Below are positions 36,937 to 46,122 of a stretch of 64,000 bases of DNA, piece by piece. The stretch spans positions 1 through 64,000 of the forward strand of contig CACORA010000006.1 in the NCBI GenBank assembly GCA_902629495.1. The letters are read 5' to 3'. The DNA is from Planctomycetaceae bacterium (GTDB lineage: Bacteria; Planctomycetota; Planctomycetia; Pirellulales; UBA1268). The notes under the pieces are model-generated. The model did no database searches, was not told the origin of the DNA, and worked only from the letters and a program-made list of their open reading frames with translations. The position numbers were made by a program, and so were the translations under genes. Positions within the stretch are counted from its first letter, which is position 1. Each line of letters begins with the position of its first letter.

Positions 36937-38192
36937 GTTCGAACCTGCCCTGTTCCGGTGACAACGTATTTGTATGTGGTGAGTTCCTTTATCCCACAGG
37001 GCCCACGGGCATGAAGCTTGTCGGTTGATATTCCGATCTCGGCTCCAAGGCCAAGTTCTCCGCCATCATTGAATCGGGTGCTTGTATTCACCATGACAGC
37101 AGCAGTATCAACACAACTAGTAAACCTGTCTATGGCGTTCTGATTGTTGGAGATGATCGCATCAGTATGGCGTGAGCCATACTGATTGATATGACGTATT
37201 GCAGAATCAAGTGAATCAACGACAACGACAGAGATTTTTGGACCCAGATATTCAGTTGCATAATCGGACTCTGAGGCCTTGGTTGCAGATGGTATAAGCA
37301 CCCGTGCAGATTCATCTGCACGGATTTCAATTCCCTGGGCTGCAAGTTCATTGGAGCACTCCGGAAGGAAGGCAGCAGAGATCTCCTTGTGGACGATGAG
37401 AGACTCGGCTGCATTGCAAACTCCCATGCGTTGACACTTTGCATTGACAGTAATCGACCGTGCCATGTTGAGGTCGGCATCTTTATCAACATAAAGATGA
37501 CAGTTTCCAGAAAAATGTTTGAGGACAGGCATTTTGGCTTCAGCACAAACGCGCTGAATCAAAGCCTCACCTCCTCGTGGAATAACAATATCAATAAGAT
37601 CGTCCATTGCGAGGAAGCTTCCTACAGCCTCACGGTCGGGAATATCGACGAGTTGAACACAGTCCAGTGGTAAGCCAGATTGTTTGATGGCACTGCGCAT
37701 GCTCTCCACAATACGATCACTTGAGTGGGCTGCTTCTTTCCCACCACGTAGAATGATTGCGTTGCCGGATGCCAGAGCTATAGCGGCTGCATCAGCAGTT
37801 ACGTTCGGGCGAGATTCATAAATAAAAAAAACAACACCAAGAGGAACACGAATTTTTTTTACCAGGAGACCATTTGGACGAGAGGACTCTTCTAATACTT
37901 CACCGATAGGGTCTGGTAAAGCAGCTACTGCTTCAACTCCTGAGGCTATTCCTTCGATTCGTGCATGATCAAGAGTGAGTCGATCAATCGCTGCATCAGA
38001 AAGTCCATAATCTGGGGCAGCAGCAAGATCACGTTTGTTGGCGTCGAGTATTGCTTCTGTATCCTGCCGAATCTGACTTGCAGCAGTGCGAAGACAATCG
38101 GCTTTAGCGGCTGAAGAAGCCCCGATAAGCTCAATCGAGGCTTGGCGGGCTCGGTTGGCAATATTTCGACAGTGGTCAGTGAGTGTTTTCAT
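36933..38192 (-). CDS. proA: Gamma-glutamyl phosphate reductase
   Basis: A 419-residue enzyme making glutamate-5-semialdehyde in proline synthesis. Typical motifs: VPLGVVFFIYESRPNVTADAA split over its core, ILRGGKEA, IPRGGEALIQ, the catalytic cysteine in GVCNAAESLIV, and late NTSTRFNDGGELGLGAEIGIST. The frame runs to 38285, but ATG 38192 (MKTLTDHCRNIANRARQ) is right because it overlaps the folP stop as ATGA. Its own stop overlaps the ATG of the peptidase gene. No proB is present. Confidence 0.95.
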   Translation of the reverse strand: MKTLTDHCRNIANRARQASIELIGASSAAKADCLRTAASQIRQDTEAILDANKRDLAAAPDYGLSDAAIDRLTLDHARIEGIASGVEAVAALPDPIGEVLEESSRPNGLLVKKIRVPLGVVFFIYESRPNVTADAAAIALASGNAIILRGGKEAAHSSDRIVESMRSAIKQSGLPLDCVQLVDIPDREAVGSFLAMDDLIDIVIPRGGEALIQRVCAEAKMPVLKHFSGNCHLYVDKDADLNMARSITVNAKCQRMGVCNAAESLIVHKEISAAFLPECSNELAAQGIEIRADESARVLIPSATKASESDYATEYLGPKISVVVVDSLDSAIRHINQYGSRHTDAIISNNQNAIDRFTSCVDTAAVMVNTSTRFNDGGELGLGAEIGISTDKLHARGPCGIKELTTYKYVVTGTGQVRT

Positions 38193-39076
38193 ATCTGCAT
38201 CGTAGCAGACATTGCCAGGGCAGCGCGAACTCTTCCCACATCGTGTACTCGTACAATCTGAATTCCCGCGGCGGCCAGTCCACAAGCAGCCTGAGCCGTC
38301 GCAGTATCAATTTCATCTTGGGTGCCCTTTCTCCCTAGGGCATTTTTGATTGTTTTACCAATAAAACCCTTGCGAGAATGACCGATGAGAATCGGTGTTC
38401 CCAGATTGAGAAATCGCTCAGCATGAGCCATCAGTTCTCGGTTTTGGGCGTGTGTTTTGCCAAAACCGATACCAGGATCAAGACAGATGTTTTCGAGGGC
38501 AATCCCATGCCTGACAAGATTATCTCGACGTGCCAAAAGATACGCATGGACATCGGCTACGACATCATCATACGAGGGATTATCCTGCATGGTCTGTGGT
38601 GTTCCCTGCATATGCATGGCACAGATGCCAGCTCCACTTTCACGTGCAATAGAGATCATATCAGGGTCGCCCTCCAAGCCCGTGACATCATTAATGATTT
38701 CAGCACCATGTTCGAGTGCACGAATTGCAACTGAAGCCTTGGAGGTATCAATGGAAACCGGTACACCAGATTCTGCAGCGAGGCATCGAACAACATCATT
38801 GACTCGTCGCAGTTCTTCATCGAGTGACACAGGTGACGAGTATGGTCGCGTACTTTCTCCACCGACATCTAGTACATCAGCTCCATCGGCTACTAGTTTG
38901 AGTCCATGTTGAACTGCTTGCTCCACAGTCGTGTGACGGCCTCCATCAGAGAAGCTGTCAGGTGTGACATTAACGATTCCCATCACAAGAGGACGTTGTA
39001 GAGAGCTGTTGTGGTGTGGTAACTCGAGGCTTCGGGATCGCAGTTGCCAAGATTGAGGGAGGGCAGGAAATGCCAT
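38189..39076 (-). CDS. folP: Dihydropteroate synthase
   Basis: A 295-residue TIM-barrel enzyme joining p-aminobenzoate to dihydropterin pyrophosphate in folate synthesis, the target of sulfonamides. Both signatures are present: VMGIVNVTPDSFSDGG (pterin and diphosphate binding) and GADVLDVGGESTRPYS. LDPGIGFGKT and GHSRKGFIGK complete the active site. It couples to proA by ATGA and follows lptE by about 115 bases. Confidence 0.95.
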   Translation of the reverse strand: MAFPALPQSWQLRSRSLELPHHNSSLQRPLVMGIVNVTPDSFSDGGRHTTVEQAVQHGLKLVADGADVLDVGGESTRPYSSPVSLDEELRRVNDVVRCLAAESGVPVSIDTSKASVAIRALEHGAEIINDVTGLEGDPDMISIARESGAGICAMHMQGTPQTMQDNPSYDDVVADVHAYLLARRDNLVRHGIALENICLDPGIGFGKTHAQNRELMAHAERFLNLGTPILIGHSRKGFIGKTIKNALGRKGTQDEIDTATAQAACGLAAAGIQIVRVHDVGRVRAALAMSATMQI

Positions 39077-39191
39077 TAGTTTAATTAGAGTTACTTTGTA
39101 GCAAAAAAAGTATAAAGACTTGGATGGTTGCAGGACTCGCTGGAGCTCATTTTCATCAAGTGAGAATGCATGCTATCAGAATCCGTAGGCA

Positions 39192-39737
39192 TCACCACGG
39201 TTCTTCCATGAGACCCACTATTTGACGAGCCATACGCTGAATGCCTTCTTGTTGGGTGCTTACAACAGAGCGACCATACTCTGGAACAAGCATTGCTGCT
39301 TGACCAACATCAACGCTTGCTGCAGGCATTGGTACAGAGCCAGTAGAAAGCACTGCTCCGCCGCGATCAGCCCATGTGACCAATGCTTGCATATTCATTT
39401 CTACCTGTCGTGACTGATCCGTTGGGCTCTCTACAACAACTCTTTTGGTGTCAGCGACAATGCGGCCAGTCAGCACACTGTCTGCATTGGCAGCAGTACC
39501 GACAACCTTAAATGGGGTGCGTTTTTCAATCTCCTTACAGACCGCCTCTGTGAGTCTTTCACCAAGATCAATATTGGGTGTCGTTCGAAAGCTATCAGTC
39601 TGGAATACGGGCACGTATATTGTTCGTACATTTGGTGCATATAAGGTATTGTTTCCAAATCGGTAACCAACACACCCCGTGATCAGTACGGAGAGTAATG
39701 CATAGACAAGGCAGCATCGAAATGGATACACCAGCAT
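39192..39737 (-). CDS. lptE: LptE-like LPS-assembly lipoprotein
   Basis: A 181-residue lipoprotein: signal peptide with lipobox LITGC (lipid-bearing Cys at about residue 22), then CVGYRFG, which is the typical N-terminus of LptE family proteins, followed by an amphipathic alpha-beta domain (VRTIYVPVF, LTEAVCKEIEKRT). LptE plugs the LptD translocon in the outer membrane, so its presence supports an LPS-bearing outer membrane. ATG 39737 is preferred to the in-frame TTG 39758 since it starts directly with the signal peptide. It lies about 40 bases after the recO/bamD frame. Confidence 0.8.
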   Translation of the reverse strand: MLVYPFRCCLVYALLSVLITGCVGYRFGNNTLYAPNVRTIYVPVFQTDSFRTTPNIDLGERLTEAVCKEIEKRTPFKVVGTAANADSVLTGRIVADTKRVVVESPTDQSRQVEMNMQALVTWADRGGAVLSTGSVPMPAASVDVGQAAMLVPEYGRSVVSTQQEGIQRMARQIVGLMEEPW

Positions 39738-39777
39738 GAGTAACAGTTGTTCGTGCAAAATGTGAGACAGTGTTTAT

Positions 39778-41832
39778 TTAGCGAGTCTCTTTGTCTTGTT
39801 CCGAAGCAGGACGTTCTTGATGAGCTATTCGTTCCTCTGACTCTGCCATGGCGTCAAGTTCTGCTTCCTGAAGAGAGTCAGGATTCAGGATTTGAGTGAG
39901 CATTGGAAGAGGATTGTCTGAAACATCTTCAAGGCCTTCGATTTCTTGAAGTTGATTTCGAGCGCGTCGCGCTAACATAGTCTTTGGATAATCTCGAGCA
40001 ATCATTGCATAGTAAATTCGAGCTGATGAATAGTGGCGTCCTTTATTATAAAATTCAGCTCGATGCCAATGGCGAGCAGCCTGTTGCGCTGCAATCTCTG
40101 CTTGTGATCGAATGATACGTTCTTGATCCTCTACAGAGAGTTGATCAGGAAACTGCACGAGGACTTGATCAGCGAGGAGTTCAGCTTGGTCAAGTGCACC
40201 TCCTTCGTATGCAGGTCCTTGATAGGCCTGAAGTTTTGATTGTAATCCAAAAAGATATGCCTGAAGCATGAAATCACTGTCAGGGTACTCAGTTCGAAGG
40301 AGCTCATAAAAATAGTCGGCGTCGATCCACTCCCGGGCAACGAAATAAGCATTTGCCGTTGCCATAATACTGTCGTCAGCAAGATCACCACGGGGATCAT
40401 TAAGTCGGACATGTTCGAATGCCTTCAAAGCTCGACCAGGGGTATCAAAGAGTGGTCGGCTCTTGTCTACCAGATTTGGAATGAGAACTGGATAATGAAA
40501 CTCTTTGTCGATGGCTATCCAATATTGACCGATGAGAAACTGCCGTTGGGCGACACGGTCAAGGTAACGAGTATTGGCATATTTCTTGACGAGTTCTGAA
40601 TACGCATCTTCTGCTTTCGGATATTGGTCAGTAAAGAAAAGGCATTCGGCCAGTTGCCACATCGCATCTTCTTCAATAACTGAGTCTGGCCAACGATCTA
40701 TTGCTTTTTTGTAAAAGGAAATAGCCTTTGTATAGGAACCTTGTCGGAAAAGTGCATCTCCTTCGGCAAGGGCTTTTTCGCCAACACTCTCACTTGGACT
40801 TCGCCCTGTCATTTTTTTCCAGCGCTTCTGGATGTTTTCGCCTTTCATGAAGTCAAACGCGGCGTCTGCTGAAGCCGCTACAAATTCTGATGAAAGGACA
40901 TCAGATTCAGCATCATCTCCGAGTTCTTCAGCCAACTGATCTTCTTCGCCCTGAGCAGCTGCATCAGTACTTGACCAAGGAAACTTTGGAATTTGAAGAG
41001 TCGCGCAACCACTCAGGAGAGTGGTTGTAACGAGGAGTATGGCTACTGCCAACCAGCGGGCAGTGCGAAGGCGTCGACCAACAAGATGAGCTAAATAGGT
41101 GTTCATAATGGCTCGTAGTTCACCTCCAGAAGCTGTTGGTAATGGACGTTGAGGCCATCCTTCTTTTGCTTGCGCCAATGTTCTGAGGGAGACCATCGCA
41201 TCCCGAGAGACAGAGATGACAGATCGTTTGCCTCGTCTACAGGTGGGACACAGGGCACCGCCATCAAGCATTCCGAATGGTATCCGTCCTTTTTCACTGA
41301 GTTCACTTTGACACTCTGCGCATTGAAAAATTGATGGAGCATGGCCAACCATGCGCAGCAGTTGGACTTCAAAATGAAGCACTGTCGCACATAGGACATC
41401 ATCTGCCTTGTGATGACATGATGAATCGTAATCACGAATGTCCATAACTGGACGCGGGCTTGAAAGAGCACGAATTGTTTCATGGGCGGCATCAAACAGG
41501 TCAGGTTGTGGATCGGCATCGGCAGTGAAAGCGTCGAGCAGTTCAGCAATGTACAGTCCTCCATGAAACGCAGATCGGCTGCCTACTCGAAATCGGTTCT
41601 CTAGCGTGGCTTCTGTCAGCACATCGAGACCGGACGAGAATTTTCGGATAACGAGTACCTGACAGGTTGAAAGCAGGTCAAGGGCGGCGTCGAAACCACT
41701 CTTTGGACGCCACGCTCCTTTTGCCAGACCCCGCACTTTGCCACATTCTCGGGTAAAGAGCGTGGCTACACAACTAGTTTCACCGAATGGAGAAGCTCGG
41801 ATCACGATGGCATCTACCTTTTCAGCCACCAT
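39778..41832 (-). CDS. RecO and BamD-like lipoprotein in one continuous reading frame
   Basis: One 684-codon frame. Residues 1 to about 260 are RecO (recombinational repair mediator): an OB-fold beginning AIVIRASPFGETSCVATLF and GLAKGAWRPKSGFDAAL, and a C-terminal helical domain with a zinc-type pair in CAEC and CPTC (about 171-198). Directly after, without a stop, comes a hydrophobic segment (WLAVAILLVTTTLLSGC) with a lipobox cysteine at 276, followed by a long TPR domain (EGDALFRQGSYTKAISFYKKA, AEDAYSELVKKYANTRY) resembling BamD. ATG 41106 inside the frame could start a 442-residue lipoprotein using the RecO C-terminal helix as its n-region; GGAGG lies 16 bases upstream. The start overlaps the CorC stop by 11 bases. 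Whether the fusion is made whole, as two proteins, or is a sequencing artefact is open. Confidence 0.85.
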   Translation of the reverse strand: MVAEKVDAIVIRASPFGETSCVATLFTRECGKVRGLAKGAWRPKSGFDAALDLLSTCQVLVIRKFSSGLDVLTEATLENRFRVGSRSAFHGGLYIAELLDAFTADADPQPDLFDAAHETIRALSSPRPVMDIRDYDSSCHHKADDVLCATVLHFEVQLLRMVGHAPSIFQCAECQSELSEKGRIPFGMLDGGALCPTCRRGKRSVISVSRDAMVSLRTLAQAKEGWPQRPLPTASGGELRAIMNTYLAHLVGRRLRTARWLAVAILLVTTTLLSGCATLQIPKFPWSSTDAAAQGEEDQLAEELGDDAESDVLSSEFVAASADAAFDFMKGENIQKRWKKMTGRSPSESVGEKALAEGDALFRQGSYTKAISFYKKAIDRWPDSVIEEDAMWQLAECLFFTDQYPKAEDAYSELVKKYANTRYLDRVAQRQFLIGQYWIAIDKEFHYPVLIPNLVDKSRPLFDTPGRALKAFEHVRLNDPRGDLADDSIMATANAYFVAREWIDADYFYELLRTEYPDSDFMLQAYLFGLQSKLQAYQGPAYEGGALDQAELLADQVLVQFPDQLSVEDQERIIRSQAEIAAQQAARHWHRAEFYNKGRHYSSARIYYAMIARDYPKTMLARRARNQLQEIEGLEDVSDNPLPMLTQILNPDSLQEAELDAMAESEERIAHQERPASEQDKETR

Positions 41833-43120
41833 GTTGTTTTGCTTCCGGGAGTTTTTCGATTCGTATGAGATCTATTCTTCGACGTGTTGCAGCAAGGACC
41901 TCGAGAGATACTCCATGGGTAGATAATTTATCACCAACGTGCGGTATTTTTCCAAACTCATGAAATACAAATCCCCCGACTGTTTCATAGTCAGCGTTTT
42001 CGGGCAGTTGTGTTTTGCATCGTTCGTTGAGATAGTCAATACGCAAGCTACCAAAGACCTCACAAATCGTATCAGAGACGAATCGAATACCATCTTCGAA
42101 AGCCTCATCGTGCTCATCAGCGATTTCACCGACAATTTCCTCAAGTGCATCTTCGATAGTTACCAGGCCTGAAACGCCTCCGAACTCATCGGTCACTAAT
42201 GCAAGATGTGTTCGTCCACGCTGAAGTTCTCGCAGGAGTTTCTGAACACTCATTGATTCTGGAACAAAATAGGGCGGCCGAAGAAGTGGCCGTAAGTCAT
42301 GTTCTTGCTCAATGCTTTTTCCAGGAGACTCGACAAGTTTTGAGAGGAGTTCGCGGGTGTGCAATATCCCAATGATGTCTTCGGGTGATTGGCCCCATAC
42401 AGGAAGTCGAGTGTGAGCACTCTCTGTGATCATACAAATAGCTTCGTCCCATGGCGTGGCCATAGGAATTGAAATCATATCTGTTCGAGGTGTCATAATC
42501 TGTCCAACACGTACATCATCAAGGTCCATAACTCCTTCAATCATTGCTCGTGTTGTACCAGGCAACCAGCCTTCACGATGAGCTTCATCCACAACAGCTA
42601 GGAGTTCATCCTGACGGTCATCTTGGTCGTCGGCTAATGAGCGACGCCCAATTTTTCGTGACAGAGAAGTTGCAATGTTTGAAAGAAATCTCACCGATGG
42701 TGCAGTTGTTGCGACAACAGGTTTCCATAAATTCCATGTCACAACAACAAACCAAGCACCCATGAATTTTGTGAATAGCATTGGAGCAACCACAAGCATT
42801 GCCCAGGAGAGTACGATCCAGCCCCCTGCGCTAGAAAGTTCAGCCGCAAGTGAATCATTGCTATTCGTAACGAACCATTGGTGCGCCAAGAGTGTTGCGA
42901 TTGCTGCCGCAGTCACAACAATTGAAGAAGCAATAAAAGCTATTGTTTCACTTCCACGAATGATCTGCTCGCATCGCTCCGGTTGTCCACGACGGTTACA
43001 TATCTCCTCGATTCGGTGACGCTGAGCGCCCCGGATTGTTCGAGATTGAATAGCTGCGAGCGCGGCAATGGAAAGAAAGCCGATTGCGGATTCAATGCCA
43101 AGAGTTTCAGGAACGTTCAT
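41822..43120 (-). CDS. CNNM/CorC (HlyC/CorC family) membrane protein with CBS pair
   Basis: A 432-residue protein: an N-terminal DUF21/CNNM transmembrane domain with three to four spans (residues about 10-160), then a tandem CBS domain (QIMTPRTDMISIP, TRLPVWGQSPEDIIGILHTREL, HLALVTDEFGGVSGLVTIEDALEEIVGEI split over the second CBS) and a CorC-HlyC C-terminal domain (YETVGGFVFHEFGKIP). Family members export or regulate Mg2+ and related cations. The neighbours ybeY and phoH are the commonly conserved companions. Its stop overlaps the RecO start. Confidence 0.9.
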   Translation of the reverse strand: MNVPETLGIESAIGFLSIAALAAIQSRTIRGAQRHRIEEICNRRGQPERCEQIIRGSETIAFIASSIVVTAAAIATLLAHQWFVTNSNDSLAAELSSAGGWIVLSWAMLVVAPMLFTKFMGAWFVVVTWNLWKPVVATTAPSVRFLSNIATSLSRKIGRRSLADDQDDRQDELLAVVDEAHREGWLPGTTRAMIEGVMDLDDVRVGQIMTPRTDMISIPMATPWDEAICMITESAHTRLPVWGQSPEDIIGILHTRELLSKLVESPGKSIEQEHDLRPLLRPPYFVPESMSVQKLLRELQRGRTHLALVTDEFGGVSGLVTIEDALEEIVGEIADEHDEAFEDGIRFVSDTICEVFGSLRIDYLNERCKTQLPENADYETVGGFVFHEFGKIPHVGDKLSTHGVSLEVLAATRRRIDLIRIEKLPEAKQHGG

Positions 43121-43139
43121 ACAACGAAAAGTGGAAGTA

Positions 43140-43643
43140 TCAAAGTGTCAAATGTGGAGGTGCGGGAAGTCCGATTGACTTCATAACTGTTTTTTCACGA
43201 AATCGCATCTTCTGGCGATCTTCGACTGTTTGATCGTCATAGCCAGTCAGGTGCAAGATGCCATGAACGATGTAGTAGGCAATTTCAAGGTGTGAAGTCC
43301 AGCCCTCATTCGCTGCGGCCAATTCACGGGATACTCGTTCTGCTGTTTCTACGCTGATGATGATATCACCACGAAGAATAGTATCTTCTTCACATCCGAG
43401 ATTGAATGTAATGACATCTGTAGGCGTTGGGTCGTCAAGCCACTTCCCATGAAGTTTAGCCATACTCTGGTCGTCCACAAGAACGATGCTCAGTTCAGCT
43501 GATACAATATTTTCAACGTTGAGTGTATTTTGTGCCACAGACTTGATGTTCTTCAAATCAACTGGAAGAGTCTTTTGTTGATCAAGAACCTCAATCGAAA
43601 CTTCTCTTAATGAGGCATGAGCCATTCGGCGAGTTTCGGCCAC
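43140..43643 (-). CDS. ybeY: Endoribonuclease YbeY (rRNA maturation factor)
   Basis: A 167-residue metalloprotein acting on 16S rRNA 3' maturation and ribosome quality control. The motif HGILHLTGYDDQ corresponds to the family metal site H-x3-H-x5-H; the third ligand position is Asp here. DVITFNLG matches the conserved TDVLSF region. GTG 43643, three bases from the preceding stop, or ATG 43625 could start it. It sits between the HD phosphodiesterase gene and the CorC gene, in the usual phoH-ybeY-corC neighbourhood. Confidence 0.9.
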   Translation of the reverse strand: MAETRRMAHASLREVSIEVLDQQKTLPVDLKNIKSVAQNTLNVENIVSAELSIVLVDDQSMAKLHGKWLDDPTPTDVITFNLGCEEDTILRGDIIISVETAERVSRELAAANEGWTSHLEIAYYIVHGILHLTGYDDQTVEDRQKMRFREKTVMKSIGLPAPPHLTL

Positions 43644-43645
43644 GA

Positions 43646-46105
43646 CTATGCTGTCCTCTGGTCAGGATACTTGACTCGGCCGTGGTAAACGGCCGTGAGG
43701 CTTTTTACGAGGCTTTGTTCAATAATTTCAAGTTCTTCAAGCGTCAGTCCACAGTCATCAAATTGACCGTCGAGAAGACGCTTTATTGCAAGATCGTGAA
43801 CAAGACCTGCAATCCGTGAAGGAGTTGGTTCGGTTAAGGCTCTACTGGCACTTTCTGAAGCATCAGCAAGCATCATCACCGCAGACTCGCGAGTTTTTGG
43901 CTTGGGTCCAGGATACCGATATGTCTGTTCGTCAACCTCAGGATCATCAGGGCTTGCTTGTTTGCGCTCCGTTGCCCTGCGATAGAAGTATTCAACGAGA
44001 GTTGTTCCGTGGTGTTGTGCTATGAGATCGATGATCGGTTGGGGGAGATTGTATTGACGAGCTAACTCGACTCCCTCTTTCACATGAGCAATAATAATGA
44101 GCGTGCTCATCGCCGGCATAAGTGACTCATGGCGATTTTCATCACCTTGATTTTCAACAAAATATGCCGGCTTCAGCATTTTGCCAATGTCATGAAAATA
44201 CGCGGCGACACGAACTAAAAGGCCACGGGCTCCGATGGCATCTGCTGCTGCTTCCCCAAGGCTCGCAACATTAATGGAGTGGTTGTAGGTGCCTGGAGCA
44301 CGTCGGACAAGCTCCTGAAGAAGAGGATGAGCTACATCTCCAACTTCAAGTAAACTTAAATCTGTAAGCACACCAAAAGTTCTTTCAATGAAGGGAAGTA
44401 AGCCGGTCATAAGAAAACCTGCCAGGACTGCCCACGCTCCACTACGCGCTGCCTCATACAGCAACTGTGTGCTAAATGGACGTTCAACAATAAGACTTGC
44501 GCCTAATTGTGTGCTAAAAGCAACAACGCCGGCCCAAAGGCCCACGTAAATCAGCTTGCTGCGACTTCGAATACTTCCCATCCAGAAGACAGCTGCTGCG
44601 GAAGCAGCTGTGAGAGTGAGGTATTCTGATAATCCTCGACCAAGTCCTACCACAGCAACCAACGCGACTTCTGCTGCAAGCAGCAAAGCAAGGTCTTCGT
44701 CATAGGCGATGGCGATGGTCATTGCAAAGACTAAGAGAGGCACAATCTCTGCTCGCCATCCTTCTCCAGATGCAAATATACAGATCACAACAGTGAGCAC
44801 TGACAAAGCTACAAGCGTGGAAATACCTGCGAGATCATCAAGGAGTTTGTTATGGTGAAGGTGAATATAGAATCCCGCTAACGCGAACATTGCAACAAAG
44901 AGTCCAAAAAGAGATGCCGCACGGCCCGCTCGACTTTGGCCACTTTGTTGAGCAATGAATTCTTCGTGCTCGCTTACGAGAAGAGACATGGTGTCTGCAT
45001 CTACAGGAAGCCCTGCCTCCGCAAGTACTTCGCCTTCGGCATAACGTGAAAATTGTTGAGGTGTTTTTGCAACAGCATCTTCTTTTGCTTGTGTTGTCGC
45101 ATCTCGATCAATCTCAAGAGATCCTGACAGTCGTGGCTCAATCCAAGACACAAGACGATCTACAAATACCCCTGCGCCCAGTTCATCTTCCAGGCTCGAC
45201 TTGAGCTCCACCTTTACTTCACCAAGTAATACTTTGGCTACGGGGACCCTTGTTGTTTCCACCGGCGCCCCGAGAGGATGAATATCGATCTCCGTTTGGC
45301 TTCCCTCGTCAATGTCATGCTGAATTTTTTCAAGAACACCATATTTCTCAGTCTCTGAAAAAGCCCGGTCAAGTGCTTTTTCAAAAGATAACTGCTTGTC
45401 TTTTGAATCAACTTTTCCTCGAAATAATTGGAAATGGTTTTCTGCATCTCCAATGAGCTGTCGATTTGCCAATTCTTGGGGTGAAAGAGGAGATTCCTTC
45501 AGCGAATCACGGTCAGTATCTGGTGGAACCTCTAAAATCCCGGCCTCATCCTCACTTGGCGTGAGGTTCATTGGCGTCACATCAGGAGGCTCTGGTGCTA
45601 TGGGGGCACGAGCAGCCGGGTTGTCTTTGTCGGCTGGTGGTGGAATAGGAATGAGCTGAAGCGCATCAGTGGCTTCCGGAGCAAATTCAAGCCATGCTTC
45701 TCGTGAAACAGCTGCAAGAGTATCCGAAGCCGCAATTTCGAGGACTCGATTCTTTAGTCCGTCGCGAAGACGGACAATTGGAGACGTGTCCTGTGCATAG
45801 ACAACTCGAACCTGAGCTGCAGCGCGTTCCTGAAATGTTCGAGTTCGCTCAGGATCTGGCTGTTCAAAGGGGACTCGTGCCACGACGCCGCGTGGTGGCA
45901 CACTCCCAATTTGAAACGGGAGAGGTTCTGTCCAACCGTGCAAAAGGATCATCAAAATAGCTGACGCTACCAAGCATATTGCCAATCGAGATAAAACATC
46001 AGCACGAGATGTTCGTTCCAGCAGTTGCCCCCAAAACCCTTGAGGACCCTCAACGGACGTACCACGTCTGACACGGCGACGGACTTTGGGAGAATCAATG
46101 CTCAT
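43646..46105 (-). CDS. 7TM-HD phosphodiesterase (PgpH/YqfF family)
   Basis: An 819-residue membrane protein: one N-terminal span (about 35-55), a large extracytoplasmic 7TMR-HDED-type domain (about 60-395), seven clustered membrane spans (about 405-600) and a cytoplasmic HD domain with the metal motif YFHDIGKMLKPAYF, preceded by APGTYNHSINVASLGEAAA, and with QHHGTTLVEYFYRRA. Listeria PgpH, of this architecture, hydrolyses cyclic di-AMP, so a role in c-di-AMP turnover is likely. Whether this organism makes c-di-AMP is not shown in the window. It lies between phoH and ybeY. Confidence 0.88.
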   Translation of the reverse strand: MSIDSPKVRRRVRRGTSVEGPQGFWGQLLERTSRADVLSRLAICLVASAILMILLHGWTEPLPFQIGSVPPRGVVARVPFEQPDPERTRTFQERAAAQVRVVYAQDTSPIVRLRDGLKNRVLEIAASDTLAAVSREAWLEFAPEATDALQLIPIPPPADKDNPAARAPIAPEPPDVTPMNLTPSEDEAGILEVPPDTDRDSLKESPLSPQELANRQLIGDAENHFQLFRGKVDSKDKQLSFEKALDRAFSETEKYGVLEKIQHDIDEGSQTEIDIHPLGAPVETTRVPVAKVLLGEVKVELKSSLEDELGAGVFVDRLVSWIEPRLSGSLEIDRDATTQAKEDAVAKTPQQFSRYAEGEVLAEAGLPVDADTMSLLVSEHEEFIAQQSGQSRAGRAASLFGLFVAMFALAGFYIHLHHNKLLDDLAGISTLVALSVLTVVICIFASGEGWRAEIVPLLVFAMTIAIAYDEDLALLLAAEVALVAVVGLGRGLSEYLTLTAASAAAVFWMGSIRSRSKLIYVGLWAGVVAFSTQLGASLIVERPFSTQLLYEAARSGAWAVLAGFLMTGLLPFIERTFGVLTDLSLLEVGDVAHPLLQELVRRAPGTYNHSINVASLGEAAADAIGARGLLVRVAAYFHDIGKMLKPAYFVENQGDENRHESLMPAMSTLIIIAHVKEGVELARQYNLPQPIIDLIAQHHGTTLVEYFYRRATERKQASPDDPEVDEQTYRYPGPKPKTRESAVMMLADASESASRALTEPTPSRIAGLVHDLAIKRLLDGQFDDCGLTLEELEIIEQSLVKSLTAVYHGRVKYPDQRTA

Positions 46106-46122
46106 AATATCTACTGACGTTG

